Positions 1-9,633 of a stretch of 51,966 bases of DNA are shown here, in pieces. A model generated the notes under the pieces. That model was given only the letters and a program-made list of their open reading frames with translations. It ran no database searches and had not been told where the DNA came from. Source of the stretch: Syntrophaceae bacterium (GTDB taxonomy: Bacteria > Desulfobacterota > Syntrophia > Syntrophales > Smithellaceae); the NCBI GenBank assembly GCA_003142535.1, contig PLMQ01000039.1, forward strand, positions 1-51,966, in the 5' to 3' direction. The position numbers and the translations under genes are program-made. Within the stretch, counting starts at the first letter, position 1. Each line of letters begins with the position of its first letter.

Positions 1-183
1 CTTCCTGTAATGTTGTTTTTAATATTTTCCCAATTCATACAACATTTCAATCGGAAATAATCAAAAAACTGCTGAACTCTAATTTAACATGTGGTATAAA
101 TATTCACGGCAGGTCACTAGAAGATTGGGAAGCGGCACAAAGCCGATGAAGTGAGCGTAGTATCAACGGAAGGCTTAATCTTG

Positions 184-711
184 ATGGAGAATTATATAGG
201 GAACGCATATCAACCTGAGTTGTGGCGCGACCTCTATGTCATGCTGGGCACATCGGCGACCGCGTTCATTGGGCTGCTATTTATCGTCATATCGCTTCAT
301 CTCGACGAGATCGTGAACAACCCAGTATTCCGTATCCGGGCACACAATAACACGATCCACCTTCTGACGTTGGTCCTCGAAGCGGTGCTGATTCTCATTC
401 CGCAGCCAATGCTCATCCTCGGCGCCGAGCTGGTTGCCATCAATTTATTCGGGCTGCGACTTCCTGTCAGCGTTATCTACAAGTACTACTTCAAGAATAA
501 GGAAATAGGTAATCGCGGGGGCTTCTCGATATACCGTGGGATCAGTAATATGGTGGGCTATCTATTCGGGATTGCCGGAGGGGTATTCCTGATCGAACAG
601 TCGAATTGGGGCATGTATCTGGTGGCCGCTTCCTTCGTCATTTTTCTCGTTGCTGTCGTGCTGAATGCCTGGGAGATCATGTTGGGGATCGGAGAAGCGG
701 AAAAGAAATAG
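184..711 (+). CDS. Small multi-pass membrane protein, function unknown
   Basis: Not recognised as a named family. The 175-residue product has about five hydrophobic segments (roughly residues 17-38, 57-75, 76-92, 120-138 and 143-163) joined by short charged loops, so it should be an inner-membrane protein with almost no soluble part. I start it at the ATG at 184 because GGAAGG lies 10 bases upstream; an in-frame GTG at 151 would add 11 residues but has no evident ribosome binding site. It stands alone, with the next gene converging from the other strand. No catalytic motif is visible. Confidence that it is a gene is good; its role is unknown. Confidence 0.65.
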   Translation: MENYIGNAYQPELWRDLYVMLGTSATAFIGLLFIVISLHLDEIVNNPVFRIRAHNNTIHLLTLVLEAVLILIPQPMLILGAELVAINLFGLRLPVSVIYKYYFKNKEIGNRGGFSIYRGISNMVGYLFGIAGGVFLIEQSNWGMYLVAASFVIFLVAVVLNAWEIMLGIGEAEKK

Positions 712-861
712 GCGTACGTTCAGCAAGTACTGCACCTTTTGAATAGTAATTCACAACATTAAGACTTTTTAAAGTCGTTTGTTTGTAGGTGAACTCGTTA
801 AAACTGAACGAGACTTGGTTTGTCAGTGTTTGTACAGAACAGAACGCGAGGCCTTCCTCGG

Positions 862-1950
862 CTACATTTTCCTTTCCCATGTTCCATTTTGCCCCAACAC
901 TTTTTCGAAGCCGTCTTTTTGCCACAGCCAATTCCGGGCAGAGACATTATTTTGTAAAGTCGCATCCCAGAAAGCCGTTGTCACCTGGCAAATGAGCTCA
1001 TGAAATATCGGGTCTTTCTTGCCTTTGTCTTTATTCACCCGGACACCGGCAAAAACCATGTGGTCTCCGCCTTGCAACGTAAGAAGATATTGTTCTGCGC
1101 TATTGATATTATCATACGGCAGGCGGCGTTCCTCCGGTTTTACATCGCTGACCAGACTTTGATCCAGGGTGCCGGTCATATGCAAACAGGGAATTTTAAT
1201 GCTGCCGAATGATTTTTTTAAGTCAGCATTGCGCGGCACGGGTGCCGACATGGCAATTGCCGCTTTGATTCTTTTATCGGCCAGAGAAAATTCATTGCCT
1301 GCCTTGGTAACGAACACTTGTCCGATTACAGCCATAACTGTAAACCCGCCAAAGGAATGACCGGCAACACCGATACGGGTTAAATCCAGCTTCCCTTTCA
1401 GCGGCGCGGCTTCGCGATTTAAAATCTCCAGTTGATCAATGGCAAAGCTGACATCCAAAGGGCGATGGACAGCATTTTCCACACCTGCCGCCGCTTCCTT
1501 CAGAGATTGCATTATCTGTGAACTTTGCCTCCAGACTGCATCATCGCTGCCTAAGTGCTGCAAGTGAACGGAAACATAGCCGCGACTTGCCCAATGACGG
1601 CCTAAATATTCGTAACCATCGCGCGAACCGCCCAGACCATGCGAAAAGATAATCACTGGCAAAACCTTACCTTCTGTTACGGGATAATAAATTTTTACCG
1701 GCACAAAGCGGCTTCTTTTTGCATCCAGCCATTCATATTTGATGGTTTCGACCTGGTATAATTTTTCCAACTGGGCGGGATTATAACTTGTTTGGGCGGC
1801 CGCAGAAAAGGGCAGAAAAACCAAAAGCACCAATATGGCAATGGCAATTAAACAGGGAAGCTGAAATCGGCAATCCACAAAATTCCTGGATTGCGGTTTT
1901 CCCCGTATCCCCCGGGCAAGCAGCCGGAATAACGACATTTTAACAGGCAT
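862..1950 (-). CDS. Exported alpha/beta hydrolase (PAF-acetylhydrolase/dienelactone hydrolase-like)
   Basis: A 362-residue serine hydrolase. Residues 29-50 form a hydrophobic signal segment ending in SAAAQ, so the enzyme is probably exported or membrane-anchored. The fold is marked by FSHGLGG (about 102-108, oxyanion region) and by GHSFGG with nucleophile Ser199; the C-terminal part has GTLDQS and GGDHMVF, candidates for the acid and histidine. The overall pattern resembles platelet-activating-factor acetylhydrolase and chlorophyllase-like esterases; the substrate cannot be told. The start is the ATG at 1950, with AGGAG 8 bases upstream; a TTG at 1956 is too close to that site. Residues 5-24, before the signal segment, are encoded by DNA resembling a dispersed palindromic repeat. 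It is divergent from fabI. Confidence 0.8.
   Translation of the reverse strand: MPVKMSLFRLLARGIRGKPQSRNFVDCRFQLPCLIAIAILVLLVFLPFSAAAQTSYNPAQLEKLYQVETIKYEWLDAKRSRFVPVKIYYPVTEGKVLPVIIFSHGLGGSRDGYEYLGRHWASRGYVSVHLQHLGSDDAVWRQSSQIMQSLKEAAAGVENAVHRPLDVSFAIDQLEILNREAAPLKGKLDLTRIGVAGHSFGGFTVMAVIGQVFVTKAGNEFSLADKRIKAAIAMSAPVPRNADLKKSFGSIKIPCLHMTGTLDQSLVSDVKPEERRLPYDNINSAEQYLLTLQGGDHMVFAGVRVNKDKGKKDPIFHELICQVTTAFWDATLQNNVSARNWLWQKDGFEKVLGQNGTWERKM
1881..1937 (-). repeat. REP-like palindromic sequence inside the hydrolase 5' end
   Basis: Read on the minus strand this stretch runs from TGTCGTTATTCCGGCTGCTT through a CCCGGGGGA core to CAATCCAGGAAT. It resembles the elements at 21200-21272 and 50148-50215 (TGTCATTCCGG ... 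CCGGAATCCAG). It lies within the coding sequence and encodes about residues 5-24 of the hydrolase. The similarity is by eye only. Confidence 0.4.
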
Positions 1951-2086
1951 GGCCAAGGCTCCTTTTTCGAGCTTGCCATTTAAGCCACGGAATGATATTT
2001 TTTGCCATCATTTTTCGCTGCACATAATCATTAGTGCTCTTATTCTTTTTTGTTGCCATAAATAATTTATTGACAAGGAGCAAAAC

Positions 2087-2893
2087 ATGAACCAGCTGAT
2101 GAAAAATAAAAAAGGCCTGATTCTCGGCGTGGCCAATGAAAACAGCATTTCCTGGGGCGTCGCCAAAGTGCTGGCGGAACATGGCGCCGAACTGGCCTTT
2201 ACCTATCAAAATGAAAAAACGGGCAAATATGTCATTCCACTGTTTCAATCCTTGGGTAGTAAATTTTATGAAATACTGGATATTACCGACGATGAAAATA
2301 TCAAGGCGGTTTTTACCAAACTGAAGAATCATTTTAATGGTGAACTGGATTTTATTGTCCATGGTATTGCAGGCGGCCCTGGCAAAGGCGAGCTGGCCGA
2401 CGGCTATATTGAAACTTCACGGGAAGGCTTTATCAATTCCATGCTGATCAGTGTTTATTCCTTTACCGCTGTTTTAAGGGAGGCGGCGGCACTGATGAAA
2501 GGGCGAAACGCTGCGGCAATAACCATGTCTTATTACGGTTCGGACAAGGTTATCCCTCACTATAATGTGATGGGAGTGGCGAAAGCCGCGTTGGAATCCA
2601 GCGTGCGCTATCTGGCCGCAGATCTCGGCACGAAGGGAATCCGCGTGAATGCAATTTCACCGGGAACAATCAGAACCAGAGCCTCCAGCGGCATTGGCGA
2701 TTTTGAAACACTGGCGCGTTTCGCCGAAGCTAATTCTCCTATGCAACGTGGCGTAACACAGGAAGAAGTCGGCCGCACCGCTTTATTCCTGCTGAGCGAT
2801 CTCTCCAGCGGTATTACCGGGGAAACCCTCTTTGTTGATGCCGGATACAATATCATGGGTTATGCGATGAACTGCGTGATTAACGAGAAATAG
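2087..2893 (+). CDS. fabI: Enoyl-[acyl-carrier-protein] reductase, FabI type
   Basis: Catalyses the last step of each fatty-acid elongation cycle, NAD(P)H-dependent reduction of trans-2-enoyl-ACP, in the cytoplasm. The 268-residue length fits FabI. Visible features are the N-terminal nucleotide-binding segment GVANENSISWG (about 14-24), the catalytic set Tyr149, Tyr159 and Lys166 in SYYGS...HYNVMGVAKAA with the same spacing as Tyr146/Tyr156/Lys163 of E. coli FabI, and SPGTIRTRA near 191-199 where FabI has its substrate loop. AAGGAG lies 7 bases before the ATG. It is a single gene divergent from the exported hydrolase; a palindromic repeat follows it. Short-chain dehydrogenases share the fold, but the SxxYx6K-type spacing here is that of FabI. 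Confidence 0.93.
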   Translation: MNQLMKNKKGLILGVANENSISWGVAKVLAEHGAELAFTYQNEKTGKYVIPLFQSLGSKFYEILDITDDENIKAVFTKLKNHFNGELDFIVHGIAGGPGKGELADGYIETSREGFINSMLISVYSFTAVLREAAALMKGRNAAAITMSYYGSDKVIPHYNVMGVAKAALESSVRYLAADLGTKGIRVNAISPGTIRTRASSGIGDFETLARFAEANSPMQRGVTQEEVGRTALFLLSDLSSGITGETLFVDAGYNIMGYAMNCVINEK

Positions 2894-2900
2894 GAACATA

Positions 2901-3022
2901 GGGCTGTTGAAAAACGCTCATCTACGGCGTTGCGCTGCAAACCTAACCGCTCAACGTATATCTATATACGCCTCGCGATTCGGTTTTTGCGCGCCTTGTA
3001 TCTGAGCATTTTTGACCAGCCC
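2901..3022. repeat. 122-bp MITE-like inverted-repeat element, copy 1
   Basis: Terminal arms at 2901-2920 and 3003-3022 match at about 17 of 20 positions. Between them are the marks CGTTGCGCTGCA, a TATA-rich palindrome CGTATATCTATATACG and TTTTGCGCGCCTTG. The same marks, in reverse orientation, occur in the element at 10970-11113. No coding sequence. It sits between the convergent fabI and ferredoxin genes. Confidence 0.75.
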
Positions 3023-3122
3023 AAAAAATAGACGGCTTTTCAGAAACAGCTAGGATTGCTGATGAGCATGACGAAAGGAATTGCTGATCATTATTTGCCG
3101 AGGCAAAAAACAGACCGTCTGC

Positions 3123-4867
<1,745 letters not shown>

Positions 4868-5059
4868 TTATACCTCAAAATATAAATTGCTTCTTTGCCC
4901 TTCGGGCTGCATCGCAATAACAGAATAACAGTGTCGCTTTGCTTACTCTTGAGACTACTATATCAAATCCACGAATAATTCAACCGTCAAATGGTTTTTC
5001 CCTGTTGCAAAAATAAAATTCATCAGGTAGAAAATCACTAGATATTGAGGAGGAGAGCG

Positions 5060-6409
5060 ATGGAAAAACTATTCGGTACCGATGGCATTCGCGGAACAGC
5101 AAATGTTCATCCAATGACAGTGGAAATGACGATGAAAGTAGGCAGAGCGCTGGCATGCATCTCCAAAAGGGAAGGGCATACCCCCCGGATAATTATCGGC
5201 AAGGATACACGTCTTTCCTGTGATATGTTTGAAAGTGCCATCGTCTCCGGCATTTGCTCGATGGGTGTCAATGCCATATCCGTCGGCGTCATCCCCACGC
5301 CCGGCATTGCTTTTCTCGCCAACAGCATGCGCGCCGATGCGGGTGTCGTTATTTCCGCATCCCATAATCCGATGCAGGATAACGGCATAAAAATATTCAA
5401 CGGCGAAGGCTTCAAACTTGCCGATGAAAAGGAAAATATAATCGAAGAACTGATCTTCTTCAATAATATGCACAAGCTTCATCCTTCTCCCAAAGAACTG
5501 GGCAAGCTTTCCCGGATGGATGATGCCGCTGCCCGTTATATTGCGTTTTTAAAAAATTCTTTTCCCAAGGAAATTAATCCCGAAGGCATGAAGGTCGTTC
5601 TTGATTGCGCCAATGGCGCCACCTATCGCGTTGCTCCGGCAACATTTTTAGAACTGGGCTTGGAGGTCACGACTCTTTTTGATCAACCTGATGGTAAGAA
5701 TATCAATGCCGATTGCGGCTCCCAGCATCCCGCAGCGCTGGCCAAAGAAGTACTTCGGCAAAAAGCGGATGTCGGTTTTGCTTTTGATGGCGATGGCGAT
5801 AGAATGATAGCTGTTGATGAAAAAGGCAATGTGCTGACCGGCGATCAGGTTTTGGCTATTTGCTCAGCCGTCTTGAAGAAAGAAGGAAATCTGACCAATA
5901 ATCTGGTTGTGCGGACGGTCATGAGTAATCTGGGTTTGACTTTCGCCTTTAAGAAATTAGGCATTGACTCTGTTTTTGCGAACGTCGGCGACCGCTTTGT
6001 GCTGGAAGAAATGCGCGCCTGTGGAGCTATTATCGGCGGTGAAGATTCCGGCCATGTAATTTTTCTGCAACATCATACAACCGGCGACGGTTTGATTACC
6101 GCCTTGCAGTTACTGGCCGCCATGAAGAAAGAAGGCAAACCGCTCTCTGAGCTTGCCAAGGTCATGACTGTTTTCCCGCAGATGCTCATTAATCTGGATG
6201 TCAAAAGAAAACCGGACATTGAAACCATCCCCGAAATCACCACCATCATCAAACAGGTGGAAAAGAAACTCGGCGATAAGGGCCGGGTTCTGGTGCGCTA
6301 CTCCGGCACACAAAACATGTGCCGCGTCATGGTTGAAGGCCCCACTAAAGAAGAAACTCAATCCTACTGCCACCAGATCGCCGATGTTGTGGAAAAGGCT
6401 TTAACTTAA
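5060..6409 (+). CDS. glmM: Phosphoglucosamine mutase
   Basis: Converts glucosamine-6-phosphate to glucosamine-1-phosphate for UDP-GlcNAc, peptidoglycan and lipopolysaccharide synthesis. The 449-residue product begins MEKLFGTDGIRG, typical of GlmM. The phosphoserine loop VISASHNPMQDNGIK holds Ser101 (Ser102 in E. coli), the metal loop is DGDGDR, the sugar-binding loop GGEDSGH, and the C-terminal phosphate-binding loop RYSGTQNMCRVM. The ATG at 5060 is chosen because AGGAGG lies 6 bases upstream; an in-frame TTG at 5045 would place the Shine-Dalgarno inside the gene. Monocistronic as far as can be seen. Confidence 0.95.
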   Translation: MEKLFGTDGIRGTANVHPMTVEMTMKVGRALACISKREGHTPRIIIGKDTRLSCDMFESAIVSGICSMGVNAISVGVIPTPGIAFLANSMRADAGVVISASHNPMQDNGIKIFNGEGFKLADEKENIIEELIFFNNMHKLHPSPKELGKLSRMDDAAARYIAFLKNSFPKEINPEGMKVVLDCANGATYRVAPATFLELGLEVTTLFDQPDGKNINADCGSQHPAALAKEVLRQKADVGFAFDGDGDRMIAVDEKGNVLTGDQVLAICSAVLKKEGNLTNNLVVRTVMSNLGLTFAFKKLGIDSVFANVGDRFVLEEMRACGAIIGGEDSGHVIFLQHHTTGDGLITALQLLAAMKKEGKPLSELAKVMTVFPQMLINLDVKRKPDIETIPEITTIIKQVEKKLGDKGRVLVRYSGTQNMCRVMVEGPTKEETQSYCHQIADVVEKALT

Positions 6410-6457
6410 ATTACTCATATAGATTACCACTCTACCGGTTTGGTACTAATTATTTCA

Positions 6458-6486
6458 TTGACATGTCAGCCTGTTCTTCCTATACT
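6458..6486 (+). promoter_or_regulatory. Sigma70-type promoter upstream of the acyl-CoA dehydrogenase
   Basis: TTGACA at 6458-6463 and TATACT at 6481-6486 with a 17-base spacer. Initiation near 6493 would give a leader of about 170 bases. The -10 box lies inside the left arm of the 6478/6642 inverted repeat, so a protein bound there would block it. Confidence 0.65.
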
Positions 6487-6654
6487 TTCACCGTTCAAAA
6501 GAAGTTCTTCTCCAGAATAATTGTGGGCAGGGAAGCAGCATAAAACCAGTAGCCCATTTTTTCTTTTCTCTCCAAAGTATGTTTCGTCCCCGATGCGGTC
6601 AAACCGGGAAACCAGGTTTGCACAAAACAGGATTGAATACCTGAAAGTATAGGA
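6478..6654. promoter_or_regulatory. 13-bp inverted repeat flanking the acyl-CoA dehydrogenase leader
   Basis: TCCTATACTTTCA at 6478-6490 and its exact reverse complement TGAAAGTATAGGA at 6642-6654. The left copy overlaps the -10 box; the right copy overlaps the ribosome binding site AGGAGG (6651-6656). The similarity continues outward through TTCTTCC if a 3-base gap is allowed. Candidate operator pair. Confidence 0.5.
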
Positions 6655-6665
6655 GGAAGAAGCCG

Positions 6666-7808
6666 ATGAACATTATTCCCTACACAGCGGAGCATAATAT
6701 CTTCCGGGACAGCCTCCGGAAATTTCTCGACAAAGAAATCGTTCCCCATATTGAAGAGTGGGAGGAAGCAGGCATTGTTCCCAGAAGTGCCTGGAAAAAG
6801 ATGGGGGAGCAGGGATTTTTATGTACGGATGTTCCCGAGGAATACGGCGGCGCCGGCGGCGATTTTCTTTATTCCGTCATCGTCTGTGAAGAACTTGTCA
6901 AAAGCAACTTTTCGGGACTTACCGCATCACTGCACAGCGACATTTGTGTCCCTTATATTTCAGCGTTTGCCTCAGAGGAACAAAAGCGCAAATATCTGCC
7001 CGGCTGTGTTTCCGGCGACATCATTACTGCGGTTGCCATGACGGAGCCGAACGCCGGCAGCGATCTGGCGGCAATCAAAACAACTGCCGCAGAAGATGGC
7101 GATTATATTGTCCTCAATGGCCAGAAGACTTTCACCAGTAATGGCATCAACTGTGATCTTGTCATCGTCGCCGCGCGTGACCCTACTGTAAAGCAGGAGC
7201 ATCAGGCTGTTGACCTCTACCTTGTCGAGGCCGGCACTCCCGGCTTTGAAAAAGGAAAACAGATTAAAAAAATCGGCTGGCACAGCCAGGATACGGCAGA
7301 ACTTTATTTTACCGACTGTCGGATTCCGAAGGAAAACCGTCTGGGCGATAAGGGAAGCGGTTTTCTCAAGCTCATGATGAAACTCCAGCAAGAACGCCTT
7401 GTCTGCGCCATCGGCGCGGTGATAGCCGCGGAATTCATGCTGGATTTTACCATCAAGTATTGTAAAGAGAGAAGCGCTTTCGGGCGCCCGATCTCCAAGT
7501 TTCAGCATGTGCAATTCGAAATAGTCGAGATGGCTACGGAAGCCAAATTGGGGCGTACTTTCATTGACAAACTCATCATGGATCATATCGAAGGTAAAAA
7601 TATTATTGTTGAGGTCGCCATGGCGAAATACTGGACAACGGACATGGCCTTTCGTGTCGCCGACCGGTGCCTCCAGTTGCATGGCGGATACGGATATTGT
7701 GAGGAGTACCCCATCGCCCGTGCCTGGCGGGACATCCGCGTAACGCGGATTTTCGCCGGAACAAATGAAATAATGAAGACAATTGCGGCAAGGTTTATGG
7801 GGTTATAG
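6666..7808 (+). CDS. Acyl-CoA dehydrogenase (catalytic base in the long-chain/isovaleryl position)
   Basis: Flavoprotein that introduces the 2,3-double bond into acyl-CoA, passing electrons to ETF. It has 380 residues, the family norm. AMTEPNAGSDL (124-134) is the conserved signature near FAD and substrate, and RSAFGRPI (269-276) and QLHGGYGYCEEYP (337-349) are further FAD and dimer motifs. At the position where short- and medium-chain enzymes have the base Glu (YEGT), this protein has Ala (RIFAGTNEI, 361-369); instead Glu243 in LQQERLV matches the base of long-chain and isovaleryl-CoA dehydrogenases (PQERL). This points to long or branched substrates. AGGAGG lies 9 bases before the ATG. It heads the beta-oxidation block with its own promoter. 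Confidence 0.92.
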   Translation: MNIIPYTAEHNIFRDSLRKFLDKEIVPHIEEWEEAGIVPRSAWKKMGEQGFLCTDVPEEYGGAGGDFLYSVIVCEELVKSNFSGLTASLHSDICVPYISAFASEEQKRKYLPGCVSGDIITAVAMTEPNAGSDLAAIKTTAAEDGDYIVLNGQKTFTSNGINCDLVIVAARDPTVKQEHQAVDLYLVEAGTPGFEKGKQIKKIGWHSQDTAELYFTDCRIPKENRLGDKGSGFLKLMMKLQQERLVCAIGAVIAAEFMLDFTIKYCKERSAFGRPISKFQHVQFEIVEMATEAKLGRTFIDKLIMDHIEGKNIIVEVAMAKYWTTDMAFRVADRCLQLHGGYGYCEEYPIARAWRDIRVTRIFAGTNEIMKTIAARFMGL

Positions 7809-7856
7809 GCAAAGGGCTAATTAATAGTCGTATATTAGAAACGACATTTATTTTAT

Positions 7857-7929
7857 AAAATCCCTCCTAACCTCCCTTTATAAAAGGGAGGAACCCCCCT
7901 CTTTTGTAAAGAGGGGTGGGGGGAGATTT
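7857..7929. repeat. Palindromic repeat of CCTCCC/GGGAGG type
   Basis: Two adjacent hairpins: CCTCCCTTTATAAAAGGGAG, then CCCCTCTTTTGTAAAGAGGGG, enclosed by near-complementary ends (AAATCCCTCC and GGGGGGAGATTT). The layout resembles a class of short palindromic elements seen between genes of many bacteria. It lies between the acyl-CoA dehydrogenase and acyl-CoA synthetase genes. Confidence 0.7.
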
Positions 7930-7995
7930 CTTAGTCACGTCTATTCTATTTTGAGATTGTTAATAAAGCTATTTAGTGCAGGGAGGGTTGAAGCC

Positions 7996-9633
7996 ATGAT
8001 GAATTATCCTTTGTTGCTGACCAACTTTATGCAGCATGCGGCCACATATTTTCCGACCAAAGAAATTGTCTCCGTCTACGCAACCGGCACTTTCCGTTAT
8101 ACTTATGCCGATTGGTACAAACGGGTAAGCCAACTCGCGGGAGCTTTGCGCTCTCTGGGCATCAAAAAAGGTGATCGGGTTGCCTCTTTTTCTCTGAACA
8201 ATCATCGCCATATGGAACTTTATTTTGGCGTTCCGTGCATGGGCGCTGTTCTGCACACGCTCAATATCCGGCTCTCCGCCGAAAATCTGGTTTACATCAT
8301 TAATCACGCCGCAGACCGTATTCTTTTCATTGATGAAGATGTTTACTTCCTGATTGAACCGTTTAAAGATCAGCTCAAAACAATCGAGAAATATGTCATC
8401 ATGTCCCAATCCGGGGTGATGCCGCAGACCACGCTTTCTCCAGTTGTCCTGTATGACGATCTGATTAAAGATTTCCCGGAGAGTTATGATTTCCCGGTGG
8501 ACCGCGATGAAAACGATTCCTGCCTGATCTGCTACACCTCGGCAACAACGGGTGATCCCAAAGGTGTCGTCTACAGCCATCGCGGCCTTGTGCTCCACTC
8601 TTTTGCCACAGGCATCGCCCTGGGCATTCAGGAAAAAGATTGTGCCCTGCATATCGTTCCCATGTTTCATGCCAACGCCTGGGGAGTTCCCTTTGCCTGC
8701 ACTATGTGCGGAATGAAACAGGTGCTGCCCGGAAGGCAGATTCTGGATATGGCAGCGCTGTGCAAGATTATCGCCGAAGAGAAAGTTACTTTCTCCTGCG
8801 GTGTGCCGACCATCTGGATAATGCTTCATAGTTACCTGGAAGGAGGCGGCGCGCACGACTTCTCTTTCGTCAACCAGTTCTTTTCCGGCGGATCGGCCAT
8901 GCCCCGCCATCTAATCGAATCGTTCGAAAAGAAATACGGTTTAATTATGTCTCAGGGCTATGGCGCCACGGAAACATCGCCTGTTGTCACCCTGTCCGTT
9001 CCCAAAAGCTATATGGAAACACTGAGTGTTGATGAAAAGATTGATGTCCGGGCTACGGCGGGAATGCCCATACCGGGGCTCGATGTCCAGCTCATTAACA
9101 TGGAAACAGGCAAAGAGGTGCGCATGGATGGCAAGGAGATGGGAGAAATTCTGGTGCGCGGGCCGTGGATTGCCTCAGAATACTATAAAGACCCTAAGCA
9201 AAGCGCCGTTACCTTTAAAGACGGTTGGTTTCATACCGGCGATATCGGCACAATCAACAAGGAAGGTTATATCTCACTCGTTGACCGGACAAAAGACCTC
9301 ATCAAGAGCGCCGGAGAGTGGATTTCCTCCATTGATCTGGAAAACGCCATTATGGGATTCCCCAAGGTGCTGGAGGCGGCGGTAATCAGCCTGCCTGATG
9401 ATAAATGGCAGGAACGGCCTCTGGCCTGTGTTGTGCCCCAGCCTGATGCGGTAAAGACAATTACCAAAGAGGAGATACAAGATTATCTCAAAGATAAGGT
9501 TGCCAAATGGTGGATTCCTGAAGAAATCGTCTTTATGCAGGAGCTTCCCAAGACCAGCGTGGGCAAATTCAATAAGAAAAAACTCCGGGAAACGGTTATA
9601 CCGGATATTCTGAAGAAGAGAGGTAAGGCATGA
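7996..9633 (+). CDS. AMP-forming acyl-CoA synthetase
   Basis: Activates a fatty or other carboxylic acid to its CoA thioester through an acyl-adenylate. The 546-residue protein has the family motifs in order: the P-loop CYTSATTGDPKGVVYSH, GYGATETSP, GWFHTGDIG, DRTKDLIKSAGEWIS (hinge and domain-alternation region), and SVGKFNKKKLR with the adenylation lysine near the C-terminus. The pattern is that of medium/long-chain fatty-acyl-CoA ligases; chain length cannot be read from the sequence. The ATG at 7996 has GGGAGG 9 bases upstream. Its stop overlaps the thiolase start as ATGA, so it opens an operon with thiolase and probably the genes beyond. Confidence 0.9.
   Translation: MMNYPLLLTNFMQHAATYFPTKEIVSVYATGTFRYTYADWYKRVSQLAGALRSLGIKKGDRVASFSLNNHRHMELYFGVPCMGAVLHTLNIRLSAENLVYIINHAADRILFIDEDVYFLIEPFKDQLKTIEKYVIMSQSGVMPQTTLSPVVLYDDLIKDFPESYDFPVDRDENDSCLICYTSATTGDPKGVVYSHRGLVLHSFATGIALGIQEKDCALHIVPMFHANAWGVPFACTMCGMKQVLPGRQILDMAALCKIIAEEKVTFSCGVPTIWIMLHSYLEGGGAHDFSFVNQFFSGGSAMPRHLIESFEKKYGLIMSQGYGATETSPVVTLSVPKSYMETLSVDEKIDVRATAGMPIPGLDVQLINMETGKEVRMDGKEMGEILVRGPWIASEYYKDPKQSAVTFKDGWFHTGDIGTINKEGYISLVDRTKDLIKSAGEWISSIDLENAIMGFPKVLEAAVISLPDDKWQERPLACVVPQPDAVKTITKEEIQDYLKDKVAKWWIPEEIVFMQELPKTSVGKFNKKKLRETVIPDILKKRGKA

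Noticed and set aside
5005..5033. Promoter for glmM (TTGCAA, 17 bases, TAGAAA)
   Set aside because: Both boxes match the consensus poorly; such pairs are common in AT-rich DNA.
6478..6654. Invertible promoter segment between the two 13-bp inverted repeats
   Set aside because: The -35 lies outside the segment and the -10 within the repeat, so inversion would leave the promoter almost unchanged; no recombinase gene is nearby.
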